Below are positions 13,192-23,800 of a stretch of DNA of 64,000 nt, one piece after another (positions within the stretch are counted from its first letter, which is position 1; each line of letters starts with the position of its first letter). The stretch is taken from the NCBI RefSeq assembly GCF_963576615.1, contig NC_088711.1:6944001-7008000 (forward strand), written 5' to 3'. Origin of the DNA: Watersipora subatra. Its lineage: Eukaryota; Bryozoa; Gymnolaemata; Cheilostomatida; Watersiporidae. The position numbers and the translations under genes are program-made. The notes below the pieces were generated by a model. That model made no database searches. It was given only the letters and a program-made list of their open reading frames with translations, and was not told the origin of the DNA.

Positions 13192-13488
13192 TGTTAGGCA
13201 TCAAACGGCACCAATGTCCCTTAACTAATTAAATGTGTTCTATCTCATACAATTATATATAAATGTGCTATTCTTACATTAAGTTTCACTCGCTAACAGT
13301 TTCAGTTATAGCCAATCATATTAATCTGTACAATCAACGTTATAACCAACTTGCTGTTCAGTTCAACTCATTATACAGCTAAATACATGTAAAATCAAGC
13401 CTGTAATATTATTTTGCAGAACCTGCATATTTTATTGACATATAACCATAAGAAATTACAGATGGCAACACCAAAATATAACTCAACA
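13192..13488 (+). repeat. 5' LTR of the copia element
   Basis: Starts TGTTAGGCATCAAA and ends AACTCAACA, 297 bp. It has a TATA-like TATATAAA at 13256-13263. It pairs with 17402-17697 along its whole length. An ATG at 13462, near its 3' end, opens the gag frame. Confidence 0.92.
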
Positions 13489-13503
13489 GGTTATGGGCCC
13501 AGG
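13489..13503 (+). other. Primer-binding site, half initiator tRNA-Met type
   Basis: GGTTATGGGCCCAGG directly follows the LTR. It is complementary to the anticodon stem-loop of eukaryotic initiator tRNA-Met (CTGGGCCCATAACC, CAT being the anticodon). Drosophila copia primes with a 5' half of the same tRNA cleaved in the anticodon loop; the same mechanism is inferred here. Confidence 0.85.
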
Positions 13504-16500
13504 AGCTGCCTACATTTCGATGGAGAGATGCAATCATACAATATATATGAGACCAGAATTTTAAACTACCTCTACTCTTGTGACACTGAAATGCCTGAAG
13601 CAATTCTTTCACTGGGTGTAGATAAGCATATTCAGAAAACTTTGCCGATAAGAACAGAAGGGCATACGCAGAGCTAGTACAAGTGCTAGATGACAGATCT
13701 CTGCAACTCATCATGAATGACAATGACAATAAATCTTGTGACAATGGCTGTAAAGCTCGTGAAACCTTAAAACAACATTACGCTAGCACAGAAAAACTGA
13801 GAATTATGGCATTATATGAAAACTTACAACAATAGTAATGTGAGAAACTGAGAATGTAGCAGATTATTTGATGAGCTGAAAAAGCTGCCACTGAACTGTG
13901 ATTGGCAGATGAGAATATATCAGACAATCTCACTATCGCTGTTACTAAAAGGGCTACCAAAACATTTCTATTTCGTTGTAGACAATGCTCTTTCGTTGTA
14001 GTACATACTCAAATTTGCACAGTAGAAACACAGAGGCTGTGCATGCCCCTGCACATAGCACAGCAATGGCTTCAAATAATTATACTATTTACAAACAACC
14101 GCATCATCAATCTGCAATGTCTGTTAAAAACAACCAGCAATGTTTGTCCTATGGATGTACTGACGGACACAAATCAAGGGAGTGTAGATTCGAATCAAAA
14201 CTCCGCTGTACATACATAAACCAGGAAACATAGAAGACACTTGCTGTGCTAAAAGGAACAAGGGTTCATGGGCACCACCACAGCAGACTACAGCCAATGC
14301 TCTGGCCGACTACTCATTTACTACCAGACCAGCATGGCGAACGCGAGTACCCCATCTAATAGTAAAAATGTACACGACCAACTGCTAGTAGATTGTAGAG
14401 CTACATGTCCCATCATTAATCGCACCGACAGCTTTATATCTTTTGACAACAAATTCAATACTAAACAACATTACATTCAATTAGCAAATGGCTGCCAAAG
14501 CAATAAACTGACAACAGCTAAAGGTGTGGCTGAATTTCACATCACTGATTCAGATAGCAACATATGCAGAATAAAGCTGACTAACACCTTACTGGCACCC
14601 GAGTTTCCAACTAGTCTATTCTCGGGGCGTGCTGTCACTGACACTGAAGCTCACATTATATTCACCAAAGGACAGTATGTTTAATGTCACGTAATACAAA
14701 ATTCAACATAATCAGACATAAGCAACTTTACTTCCTACCAACATGCAGCACCAACACGACATTATGTGTACGAGCCATAGATGAATGGCACAAAACACTA
14801 GGCAATATGAATATTGATGATATCATTCAGCTACAATCTGCGACTCATGGCACAACAGTTACCAACAGCAATGCAGGACGCAGTTGTACAACCTGCAAAA
14901 AAATCAAAATGTTTTGACAATCAGCTTCATATGCTGATCCACCAGTACAAGCTACAGAGCCTTTGGAGCAAGTACAAAATGAGTATGCGGACCCATAGAT
15001 CTAGCATCACAGGCAGATCACAAATACATCAGTAATTTGGTCAATGAGTGTTCCAGCATGCTTTTCATATACTTTTTATGTATTAAGGACAAAGCTGCAG
15101 AGCGCTCAAAAAGTTCATAGCTGACGCCGCTCACATTGGCAAAGTAATTGAGTTACACAGCGATAACGGTGGAGAGTATGGGGGCAATACATTCGAATCG
15201 ATTTTACACGACATCGGAATCAAACGCACAACCATCGCTCCATACTCACCATACCAAAATGGAAAATCAGAGTGCTCATGGCACAGCTTGCTGAACATGG
15301 CCCGATGCCTCTTTCTGACTCCAAATTACCCAAGTCATTTTGGTCATATGACGTACAATATGCACAATACTTTCGAAATTAATCAGACCAATGCCGAACT
15401 GAATCAACCACTTATGAATTATTCACCAACATAAAACCAAACATGAAGAACATTCACAAATTAGGTTCACCTTGCAGCCTACGTCGAAACTAACAAGCAA
15501 AACCTTGATCAACGTCGACAACCCGACACCTTTCTAGGCATGAATCCATTAAATCAAGGCCATTTCATTCTCAGTAGTAAGAATAACAGTATTCTCACAT
15601 CATGCAATGAACACATTGACAACAAGCCGCTGCAAACTAGAAAACCAATGCATAGACTGACAACATCGAGGACACAATCCCTATCCTACCTCACAATAGT
15701 CAAAAGGCAAATCTTATACAATCACAAAAACAGGAACAGACAACATCTACACAAAATACCGGCACCTTACAATCGCCAAGACCTCAGAGGAATACCAGAC
15801 AACCTAAATACCTGGGTGATTATCAGCTGTTCACACACGCCGATTAGGCCTGCGCTGTTTTGAAATTTTTACTCACTTCATATGAAGAAGCAACCAGTTC
15901 AGAAGATGCAGATAAATGGCAAGCAGCCATAGACAAGCGCTCTCTGACAGCAACACCTGGCAAATCATGACACTATCTGATGAACGAATTGAAATCAAAG
16001 ATTGCTGGGTCTACGCGATGAAACAAGGCAAAGGTGGTGAAGAAGTACAGTACAAAGCACGGTGCGTAGCGCGTGGCTATTCCCAGATACAGAGCATTGA
16101 CTATGATGACACGTATTCACCTATAACACGACTTACATCGAGACGCACACTTGCAGATCACCGCGAATGAGCAAATCCATCGTCATCAGCTAGATGTCTA
16201 GAGGGCGTACTTCCACGCTCTAATCAACTAAGAGATCTATCTTGAACAATCTCCAGGTTACAAACAAACATCACCTGATGGAAGCTACTAAAGATGCCCG
16301 CTCAAAAAACACTCTATGGGTTAAAGCAGAGCCGTAGTAATTAGCACACATCCTTGACAGACTTTCTCAAGTCACCAAAATTTACCTCGAACGACAACAA
16401 CATCTGCGTTTACTCAAAGATTGTCAACAACAATGAAGTTATGACATTCTTCAGGATAGATGACATCATTATTGCGAGCAGTGATTTACAACAGATCACC

Positions 16501-17390
16501 GAAGTAAAACAAGCTCTACACAATCAATTTAGCATGGATGATCGCGGAGAATTGAAATGGTTCCTCTGCAAAGACTTCAAGCCCTTTTTGAACAGATATC
16601 AAATAAACCAAGAACATTACATTAACTCCATACTTACGAACTTCAACATGACCGAGTGCAATCCAGTAAGCAAACCAGCAGACAAAGGCACATAACTCCG
16701 AAAGCAACTGACGAGGAGTACCAAGCGTTTTTAGCTTCAATGTTCCTGTACAGACAAGTTATCGGTAGTCTCATCTAACTTATGACAACAAATAGACCAG
16801 ACATCAGCTGGGTAACATCTAAATTATCTCAGTACCTCGACAAATCTAGTCTGCCAAACGTTACTGCTGCAAAACATCTATTTCGATATCTAGAATATAC
16901 AGGATTCTACAGCATTACGTTTACGCCTTCAAATGAAACTTTCACATTATACATTGACTCTGACTAGGCAAGCGATACAACTGATCATTGATCAACTAGC
17001 GGTTTTATAGCTACACTAAGTGGAGTACCAATCAGTTAGAAGACTCGCAAACAGCCTACAATGGCTCTATCTTCTTGTGAGGCAGAATATATATGTCTCC
17101 GACAGAGAGCACAAAGGAAGCATTGTATCTGAGAAGCTTCTGTACATTACTAGGTATTCATACTTCAGGAGCTACACCGCTATACTGCAACAATCAAGGT
17201 GATCTGGCTCTCGCAAGCAACACTTGCAGTAAGCACAACCGTGCAAAACATATTGACATTCGCTACCACTTCAAAAACGAACGAGTTGATATCGATTATC
17301 GCCATGTACCATCTGCCAACAATCTTGCCAATATACTCATCAAATCGCTCCATGCTGCAACGCATTGTGAAGCGATATGTATGCTCCAGA

Positions 17391-17401
17391 TTGAGGGGAC
17401 A
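17391..17401 (+). other. Polypurine tract of the copia element
   Basis: TTGAGGGGACA abuts the first base of the 3' LTR, the expected place for plus-strand priming. Confidence 0.7.
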
Positions 17402-17697
17402 TGTTAAGTATCAATCAAGACTGATATCACTTAACTAATTAACTGTATTCTGACTCATACATTTATATCTGCATGTACTATTTTTACATTACGTTTTCCT
17501 GCTGATACCTTCGGTTACAACCAATCATCTTAATTGTTACAATCATCATTATAATCAGCTTTTTGTTCTGTTCAACTCGTTATACAGCTAAATACATGTG
17601 AAATTAAACCTCAAATATTATCTTACAGAACTTGCATATTTTATTGAAAACTAACCATAGGAAATTTAAGATGGCAACGCCAAAGTAAAACTCAACA
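17402..17697 (+). repeat. 3' LTR of the copia element
   Basis: Starts TGTTAAGTATCAATC and ends AAACTCAACA, 296 bp. It aligns end to end with the 5' LTR. The ATG matching the gag start is followed here by a stop after five codons. Confidence 0.92.
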
Positions 17698-19233
17698 TTA
17701 ATTAGCACTTAATACCTGATGTGCTGGTACTCTTGTGGTTAGCTGTCTAACTTGGGCAACTTAGACTCTTGATGGCCATAATTGAGCATTATATACCTTA
17801 AATGAGCGCTTATAAAATTGTATCAATTTTATTAAAATACACCAGGCAATCCACTGCATAAGATATAACTCTACCTTGCTTGAATTGAGTGCAACATTGT
17901 GTCTATTCTTTATAAAACCCACACGACAACAGTAAAAGTGTAAAAACGCAAACACTAGTACATGCATTTACTTCACAACAGTTTGTTACGCACAATAAAT
18001 AACTATTGTTTAAAACAAAACGCTTTAAAAATCTGACAACAAATGGCGTAAAAGTAAAATGAGTTTTACAAGTTTGTTTAATCTGATCTTCTGCCCATTT
18101 TCATTTATGTCAACAAAGTGAGATGACAATCCTCGCTATTGGTTAGATTTCGAACTGATTTTATTATACTTGCCTTATATAAAGGTTTAAACAACCAGAA
18201 AAATCTTAAACCATAAGAAACTATGTACGTACTAGTTTTGATGGTGGTAATAACAGCAATCTTATCTATAATGAACTCTGAAAAGTTCAATTATCTATGG
18301 ATGTAGCACTGGGAACCAAGTTATGTTAACATGTGGCCCTCTCGGGCTTCACTACACGCCCGTTTTGGTTTTGAGCTTTAACTTCACTCGGTCAAGGCTT
18401 TGCCAAGATTCCCCTGGGTCAGGGTCAGAGCCATATAGCTTCACAAGGTGTGAAGATATACGGCGAGACTGATACGGCTCTGACCTGAGCGAGCTAGCGA
18501 CATCCGTTGATTTCTGTAACAAGCTAGGCTATAAAATGGTCCGAACTTTGTTCGTCCTTCGAACGTCGTACATTATAATACGTTAGGTATTTGTTCTATT
18601 CTCATGTTAAATATGATTTAAAAGCACCATAATAATTGTATTAAATTATTGACGTATCAATTGAGAAATATGTGATATACGTAATTATTTCTCAATAATT
18701 ATAGATATTGAACATCACATAAAAAATATGTGATATAATTATTTCTCAATAATTATATCACATATTTTTTTTATAATTATACAAATAATTGCAGATAAAC
18801 ATCTCACATCTACAATTATTTGTCAATCGGATTTGCGATTTTGAGCTGGGTAGATGTTCTTTTCAAAAAAATTGTTCAAATTAATTTCGTTTCATTATAA
18901 GTCGTCAGCTTTGCAATACAGTAAAATTTCTATCATTTTGGTTTAGCTTCCAAATTGCAGGAAATGGCCAGGCTGGCGTGGTTGTAAAGCAGTGTCTTTA
19001 TATGCTGCTTTCAATTAAAACATAAATCATAATCTAGTGCTATTTAACATAGCATTTAATCTATACTGATTTTCAGTTGTAACATCTTTTTTCAATTTAC
19101 ATATTCTCGTTTTGTTTAGTACTGCACATACAAAGTGAAAATCACTTGTTTGTTGGTTTGCATGGATGTGTTATGTTAGTTGTGCCCGATTTCCTGAAAT
19201 GTTTGACTTGCGCAAACTAATTTTAGTATAGAA
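17698..19233. other. Intergenic stretch with AT-rich inverted repeats
   Basis: No gene recognised. At 18721-18770 a near-perfect palindrome has 21-bp arms (AAAAAATATGTGATATAATTA and its complement) around TTTCTCAA. Related ATATGTGATATA and TTTCTCAATAATTAT motifs recur from about 18650, which suggests a small foldback element at about 18640-18830. Confidence 0.5.
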
Positions 19234-19422
19234 GCAGGCCTGCCAACCCAATAGTGGGGCAATGCGTGAGATTTGGTTTTGGGGCAATTGACGTATCAAT
19301 GATAATATATATAAAATTGTGGAAATTGGGGCAAAAATCTCACGCATTTCTCACGCATTTTCATTTTTTCTTTGGGGTGATTGCGTGGCTCTCAGGCCCA
19401 ATGCGTGAGAGTTGGCAGGTAT
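19234..19422. mobile_element. hAT-type MITE, copy 1
   Basis: A 189-bp element with ends GCAGGCCTGCCAAC and GTTGGCAGGTAT, flanked by a perfect 8-bp duplication GTATAGAA (19226-19233 and 19423-19430). Internal GGGGCAATGCGTGAGA and its complement give extended inverted ends. It is highly similar to 48486-48663. An 8-bp duplication indicates the hAT superfamily. Confidence 0.88.
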
Positions 19423-20350
19423 GTATAGAAGAGCCTCATCAATCATGCTTACAACATCATTCCAACCCTAATATCGAAATTTGTGACAATGAAGTTAGGC
19501 TGCAGTCATTAGTTCCTTCGATTGATAGAAACTATTTGACAGGACAAGCCTGCTATTTGTAGACTTTGGTATATGCACTTATTGGTCTGAAACATTAAAT
19601 CGGTGGAAATCTGCAAACAAGAAATGTAGCCAAATGTTCTAAAGTCTGCTCATCTTGGCAATATTGTGTTGAGATAAATAAATTTAAGAAGATAATTTTG
19701 AGTACTGTATATATTATTTATGGAAAATACGATAATTAAAATCTTTGTAAGTCAATTAGCAATTACATAATTACAATTGATCAAAAAGAAAAACTTGAAA
19801 GCCATTTTTAGCATTTCCTTATTAAGGGAAGTTGTGTTTTTCAGTGCTGAAAGTGCTGTTTGGACTGTAGACTTTTCTTCAATATTCAATGTACTTCTAA
19901 TATATCTACATAACAGCATTGTGTTGGTAAGCTAAGCTTAAAGATTTTGCAGAAAAATTAAGTTGGTAATATATATTACTTATTAGAAAACTGACTTCAA
20001 AGTTAGCAATCCGATGTATTTTTGCCTCAACAATGTTGAGCCTTCTCATTAGTTGCTAAAGATTACAGATTAATTGAGAAGTCTTAAAATGAACAAACTG
20101 TGCAATAAAATGAGTCGTGAAAGCATTTGAATTATAACCTCATGGCTAGGTCACAATTACTGCCCAATCATATAACATAGCCTGTGTTCCATCTCTACTT
20201 TGAAGAAATCTTTTGTGGAACTAAACTGATTTTGAATACCAATTGTACTAGTTCAGCTTTTAGGATTAAAAATGTCTGCATTTCCAGGTTGTGTAGGTTA
20301 CATTTACTAAATTTAACTATTGTAGTAAGATAATAGTTGACATTTAGTGT

Positions 20351-20579
20351 GCATAGCAGCCGTGGTTAGTGCACTGGCATATAATCAGTAGGTTAGTGGT
20401 TCGAATCACAGAAGGACCACTGGTGATGTTAGGAAGGGCATCCAGCCACAATTGCTCCTGTGCCAAATCACATGCGCAGATGGTCACCGTATATTTATGT
20501 CAGGATTAATCTGGTTTGGAATAAAGTACCATGCAGCAGAGAGGGAATAAATCATGATAATGGAATTTAAAAAAAGTTA
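20351..20579 (+). mobile_element. tRNA-derived SINE
   Basis: The head resembles a tRNA: A box TGGTTAGTGCACTGG at 20363-20377 and B box GGTTCGAATCA at 20398-20408. The body carries GGAAGGGCATCCAGCCACAA, a conserved central block seen in invertebrate SINEs (cephalopod-type domain, recalled from family knowledge). The end is A/T-rich; target duplications were not resolved. Confidence 0.75.
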
Positions 20580-20883
20580 ATAATGATACTATAACTATAG
20601 TAGTTGACCTTGTAAGGTTTTATCTCCCCATGTTATTCATACATTGTTTTAAATCAAGACATTTTTATTTTAATGGCTGGTTAGCAGAAAGAGTTGTTGT
20701 CTTAACTATTATGAGTAAATGTCTTTATTGGTTGATGCTGAGAATTCAATAATAAATTTGATTAATGATCACTTGTTTTAGCCTATAGTTTATTTAGCCT
20801 AATAGTTCTTGGTAAGCTTTTTTTTACAGGATCTGGCTGGCGACATTAGGGTACAATTGAATTGCACAAGCAAGCACTGCAGT

Positions 20884-23800
20884 ATGGACGATGGTACAGA
20901 TCAAGATCAAATTATTCAAAATGGTAGGTTAAAAAGTCAGGATCTACTTAAGCCTCTCACGTTTCTTATCAAACTCTTATATTTATGTAGCAATTATTTT
21001 GCTGCTTCAGATTTGCTGGTCTTTCTGCAATAGCAGTTTTCCTCAGTTTCCTCTGGGTGTCATTGCGTTAATGATTGCATGAATGTTATAACAAAACAAA
21101 GTCATGGACCTTCTGACATCTATATATAAATTTCAGTGTTTGTCTTTCTGTTAAACCCCGTTTCCAATTATAGCAGTTAAAATTTATCAATGAAAAATCT
21201 ACATTGCACTGAATTTGATCCTGGGACCTCCGGATGTTGAGGCAGCGATCTTAACCATTAAGCTACACGAAATACAATGGATTCATTGGGCAAATAGTCG
21301 TTACATTGGTTAAGATACTCGCGCTTAAAGCGCTTGCTTTGGTTAATAACTAGCACTGTTGCCTGTTACAGTTGTTAAGCCAGCCCAAAATGCGGCCATT
21401 CTTTTAATAAAGATTTTAGTAAAGCTCTAGCTTTCCAGGTAAGTTATTCAAATTCATTAGGTAATTAGTCTATTACCTGCGGAACGCCGGGCATGTACAT
21501 GTATTATTTTTGGTATTTTATGCATGTTTAACTAATAACCCTGTCAATGGCATCAATGTGGTTTTGATTATGTTGAGAAGATACTGTTCTCTGTGTATAC
21601 TGTTCATTGCTTAACTTACTAATCTGGTTGTTGTACTTGAGGATGGTTATTCCTTTCTCATGGATAGTTATTCCTTTCTCATGGATAGTTATTCCTTTCT
21701 CATGGATAGTTATTCCTTTCTCATGGATAGTTATTCCTTTCTCATGGATAGTTATTCCTTTCTCATGGATAGTTATTCCTTTCTCATGGATAGTTATTCC
21801 TTTCTCATGGATAGTTATTCCTTTCTCATGGATAGTTATTCCTTTCTCATGGATAGTTATTCCTTTCTCATGGATAGTTATTCCTTTCTCATGGATAGTT
21901 ATTCCTTTCTCATGGATAGTTATTCCTTTCTCATGGATAGTTATTCCTTTCTCATGGATAGTTATTCCTTTCTCATGGATAGTTATTCCTTTCTCATGGA
22001 TGGTTATTCCTTTCTCATGGATAGTTATTCCTTTCTCATGGATAGTTATTCCTTTCTCAATGGTTTTTATTCCATTCTCTTGCATAGTTATTCTTTTTTT
22101 AATGGTGAATATTCCTGCATTTCTTTGAGCTAGTGATGGTGATTTTAAGTAATTAGTATATTTATGAAATTACAAACAATGGCTATATAAGTTAACTGTT
22201 TGTTTTGAGTTATGAATGGTAACTCCAACACTTTAATGCTCTCAAAACAGCAGAGTATGATCCCTTCTAAGAAATGGTTATTCTGTTCACATGGATAATT
22301 ATTCCATTTTCAAGGACAGTTGTAACATTTTCAATGATGGTTTTTTCTTGCCACAGAATAGTTATTCCTTGCCGAGGGTAGGGTATTCTTTGATTAAGTG
22401 TGGTTAATTATTCTTTTTTCGAGGATAAATGTTTCTTGCTGAAGCAACTAAAGAATGGTTTGGAAGTCAAGTTGAGGTTTGTTCACTGATATTCATAGGA
22501 ACTGTTAGTTATATGCAGCTCCTAGTTATAGTGATTGCTAGAAGAGAATCGAGCGCTCATAATGTTGTGTCATGCACATTTTAGATTCACTTGCTCAAAA
22601 AGACGAAGTTGATGAGGCAGCTCATTGCTCAAGAGAGGGTCAATCCGCTAACACTTCTCTGACTGGCCAAACTGATAGGTCAGGAAGAAGGCAGCATTTC
22701 TTTCACTCTTGTTCCATTTCACCTTTTAATTTGTCAAAAAGCTCTAATACGTACCTTTATTGTGAATAGCAACTCTGAGCACAGATGGTTTCTTTAATCT
22801 ATGTGTATTGTTAACAACGGTAGACTTCAGCTTCCTCCGCGATGGGTCGAGATAGTACATGTGAACGCTAATCACTAAAATTTTGCACAAATCAAAAGTA
22901 CTCTCGTTTCAAGTACGATTATTTAAGGAATAATCGTGGTGACTATGATGATCTATGTAATAATCACATGGCTCTAGGAGGCTTCTCAATGCAGTGTAAA
23001 ACAGGCACCGTTACTGCGCGCAAGTGCTGCACCTGTATCCTTTCCGCAAAGCATTGGCTCCTATTGTAATTGTTACCTTACAGCGCCTGTTACCCAGACC
23101 AAAGACTTCCCACTACTTATGATTGTTTTCTATACCTCTCTATGGCTCTTAAAGCAGTATTTTAACAAATATAGGTAGCATCTTTATTAATACTTGAAAA
23201 CCTTTTGTTGTTATTTACTATTGCTGAAGCATGTCGGTTTATTATCATGAAAATAGCGTTATCGCTCCCACAATTCTCTGCGCTTTTATGTTTATTTTCC
23301 TCTATGTGATTTTTTATATTTCTAGTGGAATAAAGTACATGGGCATGTTTCAAATGCCAAGGTAACTGGTAGTATCTTGCTATCTATGTTGTTACTTCTA
23401 ACTTGCTATGAAGGTTTATGTTGTGACACAGGATGGATGCTGTTAGACCCATAACAGTGGTTGTTTACTGAAAGGATGGGGGTTGATAGCTGATTTGCCA
23501 TTCAATACCATCAAAAACTCTTAATATAAGCTTCATGCTTTGCAGTTTCACACTAGGTTGGGTTGTCTTGTTGCTGTATTAGCTAAGCCATGGTGACCTC
23601 TGCTGCTTCGCTGGTTGCTCCCTTTGCTTACCACTTTTTAGAGTTTTTGTTTTGGCACAGCTGGTCAGGTCATCAATGGAACTCTGATGTCAAGCGCATA
23701 GATATGACCATTCCCTAATAATTAATGCAGGTTTTTGCCATAGCTGCAAAACCTTGGCTATTACGAGAAGACAAATTTCTATTCTTCTAGATTTATGCTA

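Larger units (their letters stand above)
13462..17407 (+). pseudogene. Remnant of copia gag-pol
   Basis: Broken frames of a copia polyprotein. Gag N-terminus is at 13462-13677 (LHFDGEMQSYNIYETRILNY). A degenerate zinc knuckle lies near 14140-14190 (CLSYGCTDGHKSREC, spacing altered). The protease is at 14268-14684, where the expected DSG is DCR. The pre-integrase motif at about 14790 reads EWHKTLGN instead of LGH. The integrase core is at about 15148-15290 (LHSDNGGEYGG ... APYSPYQNGKSE). RT palm segments are at 15916-16170 (KARCVARGYSQ, YSPITRL) and 16354-16695, with FRIDDIIIASSD in place of the YVDD box. The RNase H end is at 16782-17407 (KHNRAKHIDIRYH). Stops and frameshifts separate these, so no functional product is expected. 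Confidence 0.9.
13192..17697 (+). mobile_element. Degenerate Ty1/copia LTR retrotransposon with 5-bp target duplication
   Basis: A complete but decayed copia-superfamily element. Its LTRs begin TGTTA and end CTCAACA. TTAAT is duplicated on both sides (13187-13191 and 17698-17702). Internal order is gag, protease, integrase, reverse transcriptase, RNase H, which is the copia order; gypsy elements have integrase last. A primer-binding site follows the 5' LTR and a purine-rich tract precedes the 3' LTR. The coding region is broken by many stops and frameshifts, and the LTRs differ at roughly one position in four to five by eye. This is an old, inactive copy between the SLC49A3-like and GGT genes. 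Confidence 0.93.

Noticed and set aside
20351-20420. Functional tRNA gene
   Set aside because: A and B boxes are present, but there is no full cloverleaf, and a SINE body follows.
21528-22133. Repeat ORFs of 157-185 codons in both strands
   Set aside because: Period artefact of the 21-bp array in GGT intron 1.
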